DNA from: CAYTTA01 sp964440655 | GTDB taxonomy: Bacteria; Bacteroidota; Rhodothermia; Balneolales; Balneolaceae | Length of the DNA stretch: 30,210 bases | Reading direction: 5' to 3' | Assembly (NCBI GenBank): GCA_964440655.1 | Contig: CAYTTA010000026.1 | Span: forward strand, 1 to 30,210 | In this document: in pieces, positions 15,777 to 22,884 of the stretch | Layout of the letters: each line of letters opens with the position of its first letter | Numbering within the stretch: the stretch's first letter is position 1 | Made by a program: the position numbers and the translations under genes | Notes under the pieces: generated by a model | What the model saw: only the letters and a program-made list of their open reading frames with translations | The model's database searches: none | What the model was told of the DNA's origin: nothing

Positions 15777-17285
15777 CTAAAATTCCAGCGCGATGAAAAC
15801 ATTCCGGCCGGATTTGTTGACCCGCAACAGCACGACATCCTGTCCCTCCGATTTCAGCTGCTGCATGGTCCTGTAGAACTGATTGGCGGAAGTTACTTCC
15901 TGATCCTGGACCCTCAGGATCACATCACCGCGCTGAAGCCCCTGGCGCTGTGCCCGACTACCGGGCTGTACGCGGTCGACCACCACCCCATTTACATCAC
16001 GCGACAGATTGAGCTGGGAACGGATGTTATCGTTCAGATCCATGACAGAGAATCCAAGCTCTTCGCTTATACCTTCGCTCTGTTCCGGAGTGGCGGAAGC
16101 CATCTCTTCCGGACGCTCGGCGAGCGTCACCCGGACCCGCTCCCTGTTGCCGTCACGGAAGAGCAGGAACTCTATTTCCGTACCCGGCTCCATGCTTGCA
16201 ATACGAAGGCGGAACTGACTCCAGTCACGCAGCGGCTGCCCGTCCATTTCCAGAAGCACATCACCGGACTTGATCCCCGCACGATCGGCCGGCCCGTCCG
16301 GTTCCACTTCACCGACCACAACCCCGTAGTTTACATCCAGATTCAGCGCCTGCGCCATAACGCGGTCGACCATTGCACCCAGCGTTATACCCAGATAGCT
16401 CCGTACTACTCGCCCCTCTTCAATAAGCGACTCCACAACCATCCGTGCCATGTTGACCGGTATGGCAAAACCGAGTCCCTGATACCCCCCGGTCTGACTT
16501 GCGATCGCCGTGTTGATCCCTACCAGTTCGCCATCCATATTGATCAGGGCACCACCGGAATTACCCGGATTGATCGCCGCATCGGTCTGAATGTAATTTT
16601 CATAGGCATTCAGGTGCAGACCGGCACGCCCCTTGGCACTGACCACACCCATCGAGACCGTGTTGGCAAACTGCTGATTGAGCGGGCTTCCGATCGCCAG
16701 CACCAGCTCTCCGATCCGTAGTTCATCACTGTTCCCCAAAGGAATGGCGGGCAGTCCCGATTCATCCACCTTCAGTACCGCGACGTCGGTTTCCGGATCG
16801 GTACCGACCACCCGGGCATCCAGCTCCTGCCCCTCATAGGTCCGTATCACAATTTCGTCCGCATTGGCGATCACATGATTGTTGGTGATGATGTAGCCGT
16901 CCTCGGAGATGATCACTCCAGAGCCGAGTCCGCTTCGCTGGAACTCCCGTTCCTGATCGAAACGGGGGTCATCAAAAAAGAAGGAGAAAGGGGAGCGGAA
17001 CCGCTGCCGTACCGTCTGCCGCGTGGTAATGGTGACCACCGTGGGATTGGTCCGTTCGGTAATTCCTACAATCGCATCATTAAATTCCCGCAGGATGCCG
17101 GAGGAGTTCTGTCGGGTCTCCTGATCCAGGGTTTTCCAGGAAAAAGTGCCGGAGGTTGTTGCCACGGAGGAACTTGTCGCTGTGCCGGTACTCTGTCCGG
17201 GCGGGGAGTCGGAGGCAAATTGGAATCCGGCGTAGAGTAGAGGCAGGGCGAGGATCGCCAGAATGCTTTTGATCAGACTATTCAT
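15777..17285 (-). CDS. DegP/HtrA-type periplasmic serine protease, two PDZ domains
   Basis: A protein of 502 residues from the ATG at 17283-17285; a TTG seven codons upstream is also in frame. The N-terminal hydrophobic segment (MNSLIKSILAILALPLLYAG) is a signal peptide or anchor. The trypsin-like domain has the full triad: H137 (ITNNHVI), D167 (ETDVAVLKV) and S243 (NPGNSGGAL). Two PDZ domains follow (about 270-370, with YLGI and GDVLLEMDG; about 400-500, with GVVVDRVQPGS and GDVILRV). HtrA/DegP proteases degrade or hold misfolded envelope proteins. The gene lies between dnaJ and hsp20 on the same strand. No sigma-54-like site precedes it, unlike its three neighbours. An AT-rich palindrome CTTTGA-GTTT-TCAAAG (17293-17308) sits just before the start. 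Confidence 0.95.
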   Translation of the reverse strand: MNSLIKSILAILALPLLYAGFQFASDSPPGQSTGTATSSSVATTSGTFSWKTLDQETRQNSSGILREFNDAIVGITERTNPTVVTITTRQTVRQRFRSPFSFFFDDPRFDQEREFQRSGLGSGVIISEDGYIITNNHVIANADEIVIRTYEGQELDARVVGTDPETDVAVLKVDESGLPAIPLGNSDELRIGELVLAIGSPLNQQFANTVSMGVVSAKGRAGLHLNAYENYIQTDAAINPGNSGGALINMDGELVGINTAIASQTGGYQGLGFAIPVNMARMVVESLIEEGRVVRSYLGITLGAMVDRVMAQALNLDVNYGVVVGEVEPDGPADRAGIKSGDVLLEMDGQPLRDWSQFRLRIASMEPGTEIEFLLFRDGNRERVRVTLAERPEEMASATPEQSEGISEELGFSVMDLNDNIRSQLNLSRDVNGVVVDRVQPGSRAQRQGLQRGDVILRVQDQEVTSANQFYRTMQQLKSEGQDVVLLRVNKSGRNVFIALEF

Positions 17286-17411
17286 CGGATGTCTTTGAGT
17301 TTTCAAAGTTTCGATTATCTGAATGTGTGCATGACGGCTGCAGAAATGCAGGGGGATGCGTGCAATATGTGAACTTTCCGGATAACAGCCTGGTTCCTAT
17401 ATTATTGCCGC

Positions 17412-17451
17412 AAAAAAAGATGCCGTGACCATGTGTCATCATGGCCACGGC
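17412..17451 (-). terminator. Intrinsic terminator of hsp20
   Basis: Twelve-base arms GCCGTGACCATG/CATGGCCACGGC (one wobble pair) around a 6-base loop at 17422-17451. On the minus strand the stem is followed by AT C and seven T (complement of 17412-17418). It lies about 78 bases past the hsp20 stop. A smaller hairpin CGTTGT-N6-ACAACG (17469-17486) lies between stop and terminator. Confidence 0.85.
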
Positions 17452-17528
17452 GCTAACTAACCTGCTCTCGTTGTTTGGGGACAACGTTTATGGGGGGCAT
17501 ATATGTCTCTCATCCCACAGATTTTTTT

Positions 17529-17954
17529 CTATTTGATTTCGATCTGCTTGCTCACTTTTTCATCGCTCTTCTGAACGGTGACCCGCAGCACACCGTTTTC
17601 ACTCTTCGCCTCGATGGAATCGGCATCCACATTCTCCGGCAGCTGCAAGGATCGGGAGAATGAACCGTAGCGCGACTCAATGCGATGGTATCGCTTCTCC
17701 TTCTCTTCTTTTTCAAACTTCCGTTCACCGCTCACGGTGAGCATGTTGTTGTCGAGCGATACCGTGATCTCCTCTTTTTTCACACCCGGCAGGTGGAACT
17801 CGATCTCATAGGAGTTCTCGGTTTCAACCACATCGATTCCCGGTACAAAACGGGATTGGCGGGTGGTTAACGCATCATTGAAAAGCTCATCGATGATGTC
17901 GGAAAAACGACGTCCGAAGAAATCCAGGTCGTTTGATGCTCTTATCAGTGCCAT
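17529..17954 (-). CDS. Hsp20/alpha-crystallin family small heat-shock protein
   Basis: A protein of 141 residues. A Phe-rich N-terminal arm (NDLDFFGRRFSDIIDELF) precedes the alpha-crystallin domain at about 43-132 (PGIDVVETENSYEIEFHLPG; MLTVSGERKFE; YGSFSRSLQLPENV; ENGVLRVTVQK). The C-terminal tail ends with the IEI tripeptide at 138-140, the IXI motif that docks between subunits in the oligomer. It is an ATP-independent holdase that keeps clients ready for DnaK/ClpB. AGGAGG lies 6 bases before the ATG. It has its own sigma-54-like promoter and terminator. Confidence 0.97.
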   Translation of the reverse strand: MALIRASNDLDFFGRRFSDIIDELFNDALTTRQSRFVPGIDVVETENSYEIEFHLPGVKKEEITVSLDNNMLTVSGERKFEKEEKEKRYHRIESRYGSFSRSLQLPENVDADSIEAKSENGVLRVTVQKSDEKVSKQIEIK

Positions 17955-18006
17955 AGCTTCCTCCTCTGATCTGCTTCCAGATTGTCATTGATTCTTATGG
18001 GTATAG

Positions 18007-18022
18007 AGCAATCGACATGCCA
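18007..18022 (-). promoter_or_regulatory. Sigma-54 (-24/-12) promoter upstream of hsp20
   Basis: The minus strand reads TGGCATGTCGATTGCT. It matches the sigma-54 consensus TGGCACGNNNNTTGCW at every defined base but one (T for C in TGGCAT), with GG and GC 10 bases apart. It is the best of the three sites and lies 52 bases before the hsp20 ATG. No better sigma-70 pair was found there. Confidence 0.75.
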
Positions 18023-18103
18023 ACCCATGCAATGAAAACCCGGATCTGTCATTTTTGGTTCTCTCTGATGACTTCTTTACAGAAGCGGGCAAACGACCGG
18101 ATC

Positions 18104-18144
18104 AGGTTGACAGGATCCTCTTGACAAGGTGACGGGTGAACAGG
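18104..18144. repeat. Degenerate GTTGACAGG/GTGAACAGG repeats downstream of DAHP synthase
   Basis: Successive related units AGGTTGACAGG, TTGACAAGG, TGACGGG and GTGAACAGG lie between the hsp20 promoter and the DAHP synthase stop. They resemble the better conserved GTGAACC repeats on the other side of that gene. No coding or transposon signal is seen. Confidence 0.4.
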
Positions 18145-18154
18145 GGAGGCGGAT

Positions 18155-18169
18155 GCCGGCGGGGCCGGC
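18155..18169 (-). other. GC-rich hairpin after the DAHP synthase stop
   Basis: GCCGGC-GGG-GCCGGC lies 9 bases beyond the stop codon on the minus strand. It has no T run, so termination there would need Rho or another factor. It is the only terminator-like structure for this gene. Confidence 0.35.
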
Positions 18170-18177
18170 AAGCCGGA

Positions 18178-19569
18178 TCATTTTTTGTATCCGGCTTTCC
18201 ACTCCCGGGCAATCAGGAAGGCCATCTCCAGGCTCTGCTCGTAATTAAGCCTCGGATCGCAGTAGGTCTCGTAATTGCGGTTCAGTCCCTCTTCACTCAG
18301 CCCGTTCGCACCGCCGACGCATTCGGTCACATTATCCCCCGTCAGCTCCAGATGAATGCCGCCGAGGTAGGTTCCCTCGGAGCGGTGGATCTCGAAAGTC
18401 GCCTTCAGCTCGTTGAGGATGTCGTAGAAATTCCGCGTTTTGACATCCTGGGCAGTGGAGAAGGTGTTCCCGTGCATCGGGTCACAGCTCCAGATCACCG
18501 GCAATCCCTCCCGGTTCACCGCACGGATCAGCCCGGGGAGCTCTTTTTCCACCTCCTTGATTCCGAATCGGGTAATGAGCACGATCTTGCCCTGTTCATG
18601 AGCCGGGTTGAGCCGACGGATCAGCTCCAGAATCTCGTTCCGCTCATACGGCGGTCCCACCTTGATTCCGATCGGGTTCCGGATCCCGCTCAGATACTCG
18701 ACATGGGCATTGTCGAGCTGACGGGTACGGTTCCCCAGCCAGACCATATGACCGCTCAGGTTGAACCAGCCTGTCTTTCTCGGCACCCGGCGTGTCTGGG
18801 CCGCCTCATAGTAGAGGTTCAGGGCCTCGTGCGAGGTGTAGAGGTCCACCTTGTGCAGGGTATTGAAGGGATGGGGCATGATGGACTCCATGAATCCGAT
18901 CGCCTTGGTGATGGACCGGACCATCTGCTCATACTCCTGGTAGTAGACATTGTTCTTCATAAAATCGAGCTCCCACTGCTCCGGATGGTGCAGGTCGGCA
19001 AACCCCTCTTCGGAGAGGGCCCGGAGGAAGTTGAGCGTGAGGGCGGCCCGGTTGTAGGCAGTCAGCATCCGCTCCGGATCGGGCATTCGCGCTTCCGGTG
19101 TGGGCTCATAACTGTTGAAGAGATCGCCCCGGTAGTTGAGCATGCGCACTCCGTCAATCACCTCATAATCGCTGGAGCGCGGTTTGGCGTACTGCCCCGC
19201 GATCCGGCCCACCCGGACCACGGGAGTCCCGGTTTCATGGATCAGAATGAAACTCATCTGAAGCAGGACTTTCAGCAGGTTCACGATCTTGGGTGCATTG
19301 CAAGCATCGAACGTCTCGGCACAATCCCCGCCCTGCAGCAGGAATGCCTTTCCGGCCGCCACATCCGCCAGTCGCGCCTTGAGCGCCTCCACTTCCCAGG
19401 AGGTGACAAGCGGCGGAAAGGAGCGGAGCTCATCATAGACCTCCTGCAATCTCTTCGGGTCCGGATACTCCGGCAGCTGAGCCACATTCAGGTGGTTCCA
19501 CGAAAGTGGATGCCACTCCCCGTTTTTCAATTTCCCGGAATGTCTGAGAGGAATGGATTTGGTCGTCAT
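18178..19569 (-). CDS. Class II 3-deoxy-7-phosphoheptulonate (DAHP) synthase
   Basis: A protein of 463 residues. It catalyses condensation of phosphoenolpyruvate and erythrose 4-phosphate, the first step of the shikimate pathway to aromatic amino acids. The class II (plant/mycobacterial) signature is clear: W-H-P-L-S-W near the N-terminus, GGDCAETF with the metal-ligand Cys at 83, VRVGRIAGQYAKPRS, NPIGIKVGP, and WSCDPMHGNT with the metal-binding His. The length suits class II enzymes (440-470); class I enzymes are about 350. The ATG at 19567-19569 has no clear Shine-Dalgarno. The leader carries a repeat cluster. The gene stands alone, divergent from uvrA and with no other shikimate genes nearby. 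I left the symbol blank because class II enzymes are named variously. Confidence 0.96.
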   Translation of the reverse strand: MTTKSIPLRHSGKLKNGEWHPLSWNHLNVAQLPEYPDPKRLQEVYDELRSFPPLVTSWEVEALKARLADVAAGKAFLLQGGDCAETFDACNAPKIVNLLKVLLQMSFILIHETGTPVVRVGRIAGQYAKPRSSDYEVIDGVRMLNYRGDLFNSYEPTPEARMPDPERMLTAYNRAALTLNFLRALSEEGFADLHHPEQWELDFMKNNVYYQEYEQMVRSITKAIGFMESIMPHPFNTLHKVDLYTSHEALNLYYEAAQTRRVPRKTGWFNLSGHMVWLGNRTRQLDNAHVEYLSGIRNPIGIKVGPPYERNEILELIRRLNPAHEQGKIVLITRFGIKEVEKELPGLIRAVNREGLPVIWSCDPMHGNTFSTAQDVKTRNFYDILNELKATFEIHRSEGTYLGGIHLELTGDNVTECVGGANGLSEEGLNRNYETYCDPRLNYEQSLEMAFLIAREWKAGYKK

Positions 19570-19601
19570 TATGATAAGCCGTGCCTGTGCTGTCTGTTAT
19601 T

Positions 19602-19678
19602 GTGAACCGGTGACTGGTGAACCTTGAATGTGCTGGTGAACCTTGATGGTGTGAACCGATAACTGGCAAGCCTTGAAT
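19602..19678. repeat. GTGAACC-rich direct repeats between DAHP synthase and uvrA
   Basis: Two 28-base units (19602-19629 and 19651-19678) agree at 23 of 28 positions; both begin GTGAACCG and end CCTTGAAT. An exact 14-base repeat, CTGGTGAACCTTGA, occurs at 19614-19627 and 19633-19646. The cluster lies in the DAHP synthase 5' leader and the 297-base divergent gap. The rest of this gap shows no confident promoter for uvrA. Confidence 0.75.
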
Positions 19679-19866
19679 ATATTAATCTTATACGACAATT
19701 TCCTGCCTTCCCCGATACCTCCATCTGCCACAGCACCGATTCCCCACTCATGCATCAGATAGGTTTTACCGCTGTTTTTTCATACTTTACGGGCTTGACC
19801 GTTTCAGCAGATTGAAGCGGGTCCGAGCAGTTTCACCAGGAAGTTTGCAGAATCAGACACACCACC

Positions 19867-22719
19867 TTGCAGCAGCATATCATCATCCGCGGAGCACGCG
19901 AGCACAACCTGAAAAACCTGGACCTGGACATCCCCCGGGAGAAACTGGTGGTGATCACCGGCCTCTCCGGATCCGGAAAGTCCTCCCTCGCCTTCGACAC
20001 CATCTATGCAGAAGGACAGCGCCGCTTCATGGAGTCTCTTTCGGCCTATGCGCGCCAGTTCCTTGGAATGATGGAACGGCCCGATGTCGATTTTATTGAC
20101 GGGCTCTCCCCGGTCATCTCGATCGATCAGAAAACAACGAACCGCAACCCGCGCTCCACGGTCGGAACGGTGACGGAGATCTACGACTATCTGCGTCTTC
20201 TCTATGCCCGTACCGGCATCCCCCACTCCTGGAAGACCGGCAACCGGATGACGCGGCAGTCCGCCGATCAGGTACTCGACTCGATCATGACGCTTCCCGC
20301 CGGAACCAGGGCTTACTGCCTGGCACCGGTTGTCCGGGGAAGGAAGGGACATTACCGGGAGCTCTTCGAACAGATGCAGAAGCAGGGCTTCATAAAGGCC
20401 CGGGTGGATGGAGAGCTGATCGATCTGGAAGCAGACCTGAAGGTGAACCGCTACCAGACGCACAACATCGAGGTGGTGGTCGACCGCTTTATCATCACCC
20501 CCACAAGCCGGAACCGGATCTCCGAAAGTGTCCGCCTGGCACTGGAGATGGCGGATGGAAACCTCATCCTCGCAGTCCAGAAGGAGGACGGCACGATGGA
20601 GGACCTGGTCTTCTCCATGAACCTGTTCGATCCCGAAAGCGGTCTTGCCTATGAAGATCCGGCGCCCAACCTCTTCTCCTTCAACTCCCCCTACGGCGCC
20701 TGCAAAAGCTGCAACGGTCTTGGCTACACCTATGATGCGAGCCGGGATCTGGTTATTCCGAACCCGGAACAGTCCATCAATGACGGGGGGATCCGGTTCC
20801 TGGGTGAACCGCGCGACATCTTCACATTCAAGCAGCTCATGGCGGTGGTCGGGTCCGCCGGTCTCGACTTTGCGACCCCCCTGAAAGAGTTCCCCGACGA
20901 AGCGATGGATCTGCTGTTCGAGGGGGGCGGGGAGAAAAAATTTGATGTCAGCTATGATTTTCGTGACAGCAGCGTCACCTACAAGCATGTCTGGCCCGGT
21001 CTCCGGACCATCATCCGGGAGCAGTACGAGGAGAGCAAATCTCCCAAACAGCGGGAGAAGGCGCACGCTTTCCTCACCCGCATAACCTGCAGTGAATGCG
21101 GGGGCGGACGGCTTAACCGGGAAGCCCTCTCCTACCGCGTGGGGGGGTACACCATCCAGGAGCTGGTCAACCAGGATATCCGCACCCTGAGAGCAACCAT
21201 GGGCAGCCTGGACCTGGACGAACGCCAGCGAACCATCGGACACCAGGTGATCCGGGAAGTGATCGACCGCCTCGATTTTCTCCTCAACGTGGGGCTCGAC
21301 TATCTTACCCTGGATCGTGAAGCCCTCACGCTGAGCGGTGGAGAGGCGCAGCGGATCCGGCTGGCCACCCAGATAGGCACCCAGCTGGTCGGGGTCCTCT
21401 ATATCCTGGATGAGCCGAGCATCGGACTGCACCAGAGAGACAATATCAAGCTGATCCGGTCGCTCGAGACCCTCCGCGACCTGGGAAATACGGTGATCGT
21501 GGTGGAGCATGACCGGGAGACCATCGCCCATGCCGACTACGTCGTGGACCTTGGGCCGGGAGCCGGCCAGCATGGAGGTGAGATCGTGGCTCAGGGAGAG
21601 CCGGACCGGCTGGACCGAAACTCGATGACCGCCCGGTTCATGCGCGACGAGGAGGTGATCCCGTTGCCGGAAAAACGAAGAAACGGTTCCGGAAAGGAGC
21701 TGGTGATCCGGGCGGCGCGCGGCAACAATCTGAAGAATGTCACCCTGCGGCTCCCGCTGGGGCGTTTCGTTGCAGTGACCGGTGTGAGCGGAAGCGGAAA
21801 GAGCTCGCTGATCAACCAGACGCTCGAGCCGATCCTCTCTTCCCATTTCTACCATTCCAAGTCGATCCCCCTCCCCTATGATACGGTGGAAGGCCTGGAG
21901 CACCTCGACAAGGTGATCTCCATCGATCAGAGTCCCATCGGCCGGACCCCGCGCTCCAATCCGGGTACCTATACAAAGGTGTTCGATCAGATTCGGCTCC
22001 TTTTCGCCGAGCTGCCGGAGTCCAGAATCCGGGGGTATGACCAGGGCCGCTTCTCCTTCAATGTGAAAGGAGGACGGTGCGAGACCTGCGGAGGGGACGG
22101 GGTCCGCAAGATCGAGATGAACTTCCTGCCGGACGTCTATGTAAACTGCGAAGAGTGCAACGGCCGTCGCTACAACCGTGAAACGCTCGAGATCCACTAC
22201 AAGAAGAAGAACATAGCGGACGTCCTCGACATGAACATCGACGAGGCGTGCACCTTCTTCGACTCGCTTCCCGGAATTCAGAGAAAACTGCAGACGCTGG
22301 TCGATGTGGGCCTCGGCTATCTGCGGCTGGGACAGCCCAGCACCACCCTGAGCGGCGGAGAGGCGCAGCGGATCAAGCTGGCACGGGAGCTCTCCAAGAT
22401 CGGCACGGGGGACACTCTCTATATCATGGACGAGCCGACAACCGGACTCCATTTTCAGGATGTCCGGATGCTGGTCGAAGTGATCCAGAAGCTGGTGGAC
22501 AAGGGGAACACCGTGGTTGTGATAGAGCACAACCTTGACCTGATCAAGGCCGCCGACTGGGTGATCGACCTGGGACCGGAGGGAGGAGCAAGAGGCGGGG
22601 AGATCATTGCATCGGGAACCCCGGAAAAACTGGCAACCCTGGGTGACATCAGCCATACCGGTCGCTTCCTGCGCGAGGAATTTGACAGGCTGGAGAAACG
22701 GCTCGAATCGGCCGGGTAA
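19867..22719 (+). CDS. uvrA: Excinuclease ABC subunit A
   Basis: A protein of 950 residues, starting at TTG 19867: there is no in-frame ATG before an upstream stop, and the next residues (QHIIIRGAREHNLKNLDLDI) are where the family begins. It is the damage-recognition ATPase of nucleotide excision repair. Two ABC modules are complete: Walker A GLSGSGKSS (near 32-40) and GVSGSGKSS, signatures LSGGEAQRIRLA and LSGGEAQRIKLA, Walker B ILDEPSIGLHQRD and IMDEPTTGLHFQD. The last zinc finger is intact (C738, C741, C761, C764). The first is half lost: D255 and S258 replace the CPxCG cysteines, while C279 and C282 remain. A CSECGG pair follows later. The gene is divergent from DAHP synthase and unlinked to uvrB or uvrC here. 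Confidence 0.98.
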   Translation: MQQHIIIRGAREHNLKNLDLDIPREKLVVITGLSGSGKSSLAFDTIYAEGQRRFMESLSAYARQFLGMMERPDVDFIDGLSPVISIDQKTTNRNPRSTVGTVTEIYDYLRLLYARTGIPHSWKTGNRMTRQSADQVLDSIMTLPAGTRAYCLAPVVRGRKGHYRELFEQMQKQGFIKARVDGELIDLEADLKVNRYQTHNIEVVVDRFIITPTSRNRISESVRLALEMADGNLILAVQKEDGTMEDLVFSMNLFDPESGLAYEDPAPNLFSFNSPYGACKSCNGLGYTYDASRDLVIPNPEQSINDGGIRFLGEPRDIFTFKQLMAVVGSAGLDFATPLKEFPDEAMDLLFEGGGEKKFDVSYDFRDSSVTYKHVWPGLRTIIREQYEESKSPKQREKAHAFLTRITCSECGGGRLNREALSYRVGGYTIQELVNQDIRTLRATMGSLDLDERQRTIGHQVIREVIDRLDFLLNVGLDYLTLDREALTLSGGEAQRIRLATQIGTQLVGVLYILDEPSIGLHQRDNIKLIRSLETLRDLGNTVIVVEHDRETIAHADYVVDLGPGAGQHGGEIVAQGEPDRLDRNSMTARFMRDEEVIPLPEKRRNGSGKELVIRAARGNNLKNVTLRLPLGRFVAVTGVSGSGKSSLINQTLEPILSSHFYHSKSIPLPYDTVEGLEHLDKVISIDQSPIGRTPRSNPGTYTKVFDQIRLLFAELPESRIRGYDQGRFSFNVKGGRCETCGGDGVRKIEMNFLPDVYVNCEECNGRRYNRETLEIHYKKKNIADVLDMNIDEACTFFDSLPGIQRKLQTLVDVGLGYLRLGQPSTTLSGGEAQRIKLARELSKIGTGDTLYIMDEPTTGLHFQDVRMLVEVIQKLVDKGNTVVVIEHNLDLIKAADWVIDLGPEGGARGGEIIASGTPEKLATLGDISHTGRFLREEFDRLEKRLESAG

Positions 22720-22787
22720 TGTTTTTGAGTCCGAATGTTGATCACCCCTCTCTGCAGGTGTAACCTGTGCGGCCTCCGAAGTCGCAG

Positions 22788-22816
22788 TTGTTCACGTGGG
22801 CTGTTCTCACTATTTT
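22788..22816 (+). promoter_or_regulatory. Candidate secD-secF promoter
   Basis: TTGTTC (22788-22793) and TATTTT (22811-22816) are separated by 17 bases, within the 165-base gap between uvrA and secD, about 70 bases before the secD ATG. It is the best sigma-70-like pair I found in the gap; not more than plausible. Confidence 0.35.
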
Positions 22817-22884
22817 AGCGCGCGATTCATTCGATTCGGGGTACCGAGCCGACCATTTTCTACTGATTCTTACCCAACCCTGTC

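Noticed and set aside
17405..17420. GGCATCTTTTTTTGC before degP as a sigma-54 promoter
   Set aside because: GG and GC are 11 bases apart instead of 10, which sigma-54 does not tolerate, and the stretch is the T run of the hsp20 terminator.
19570..19669. A leader peptide or riboswitch controlling DAHP synthase
   Set aside because: The overlapping minus-strand frame starts at TTG, is not rich in Phe, Tyr or Trp, and runs into the gene; no terminator hairpin precedes the start.
19804..22656. A 950-codon open frame on the minus strand, fully opposite uvrA
   Set aside because: The plus-strand frame has all UvrA motifs. The antisense frame has no recognisable domain, and its length follows from the GC-biased third positions of uvrA. 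Similar long shadows lie opposite secD, secF and the M1 peptidase.
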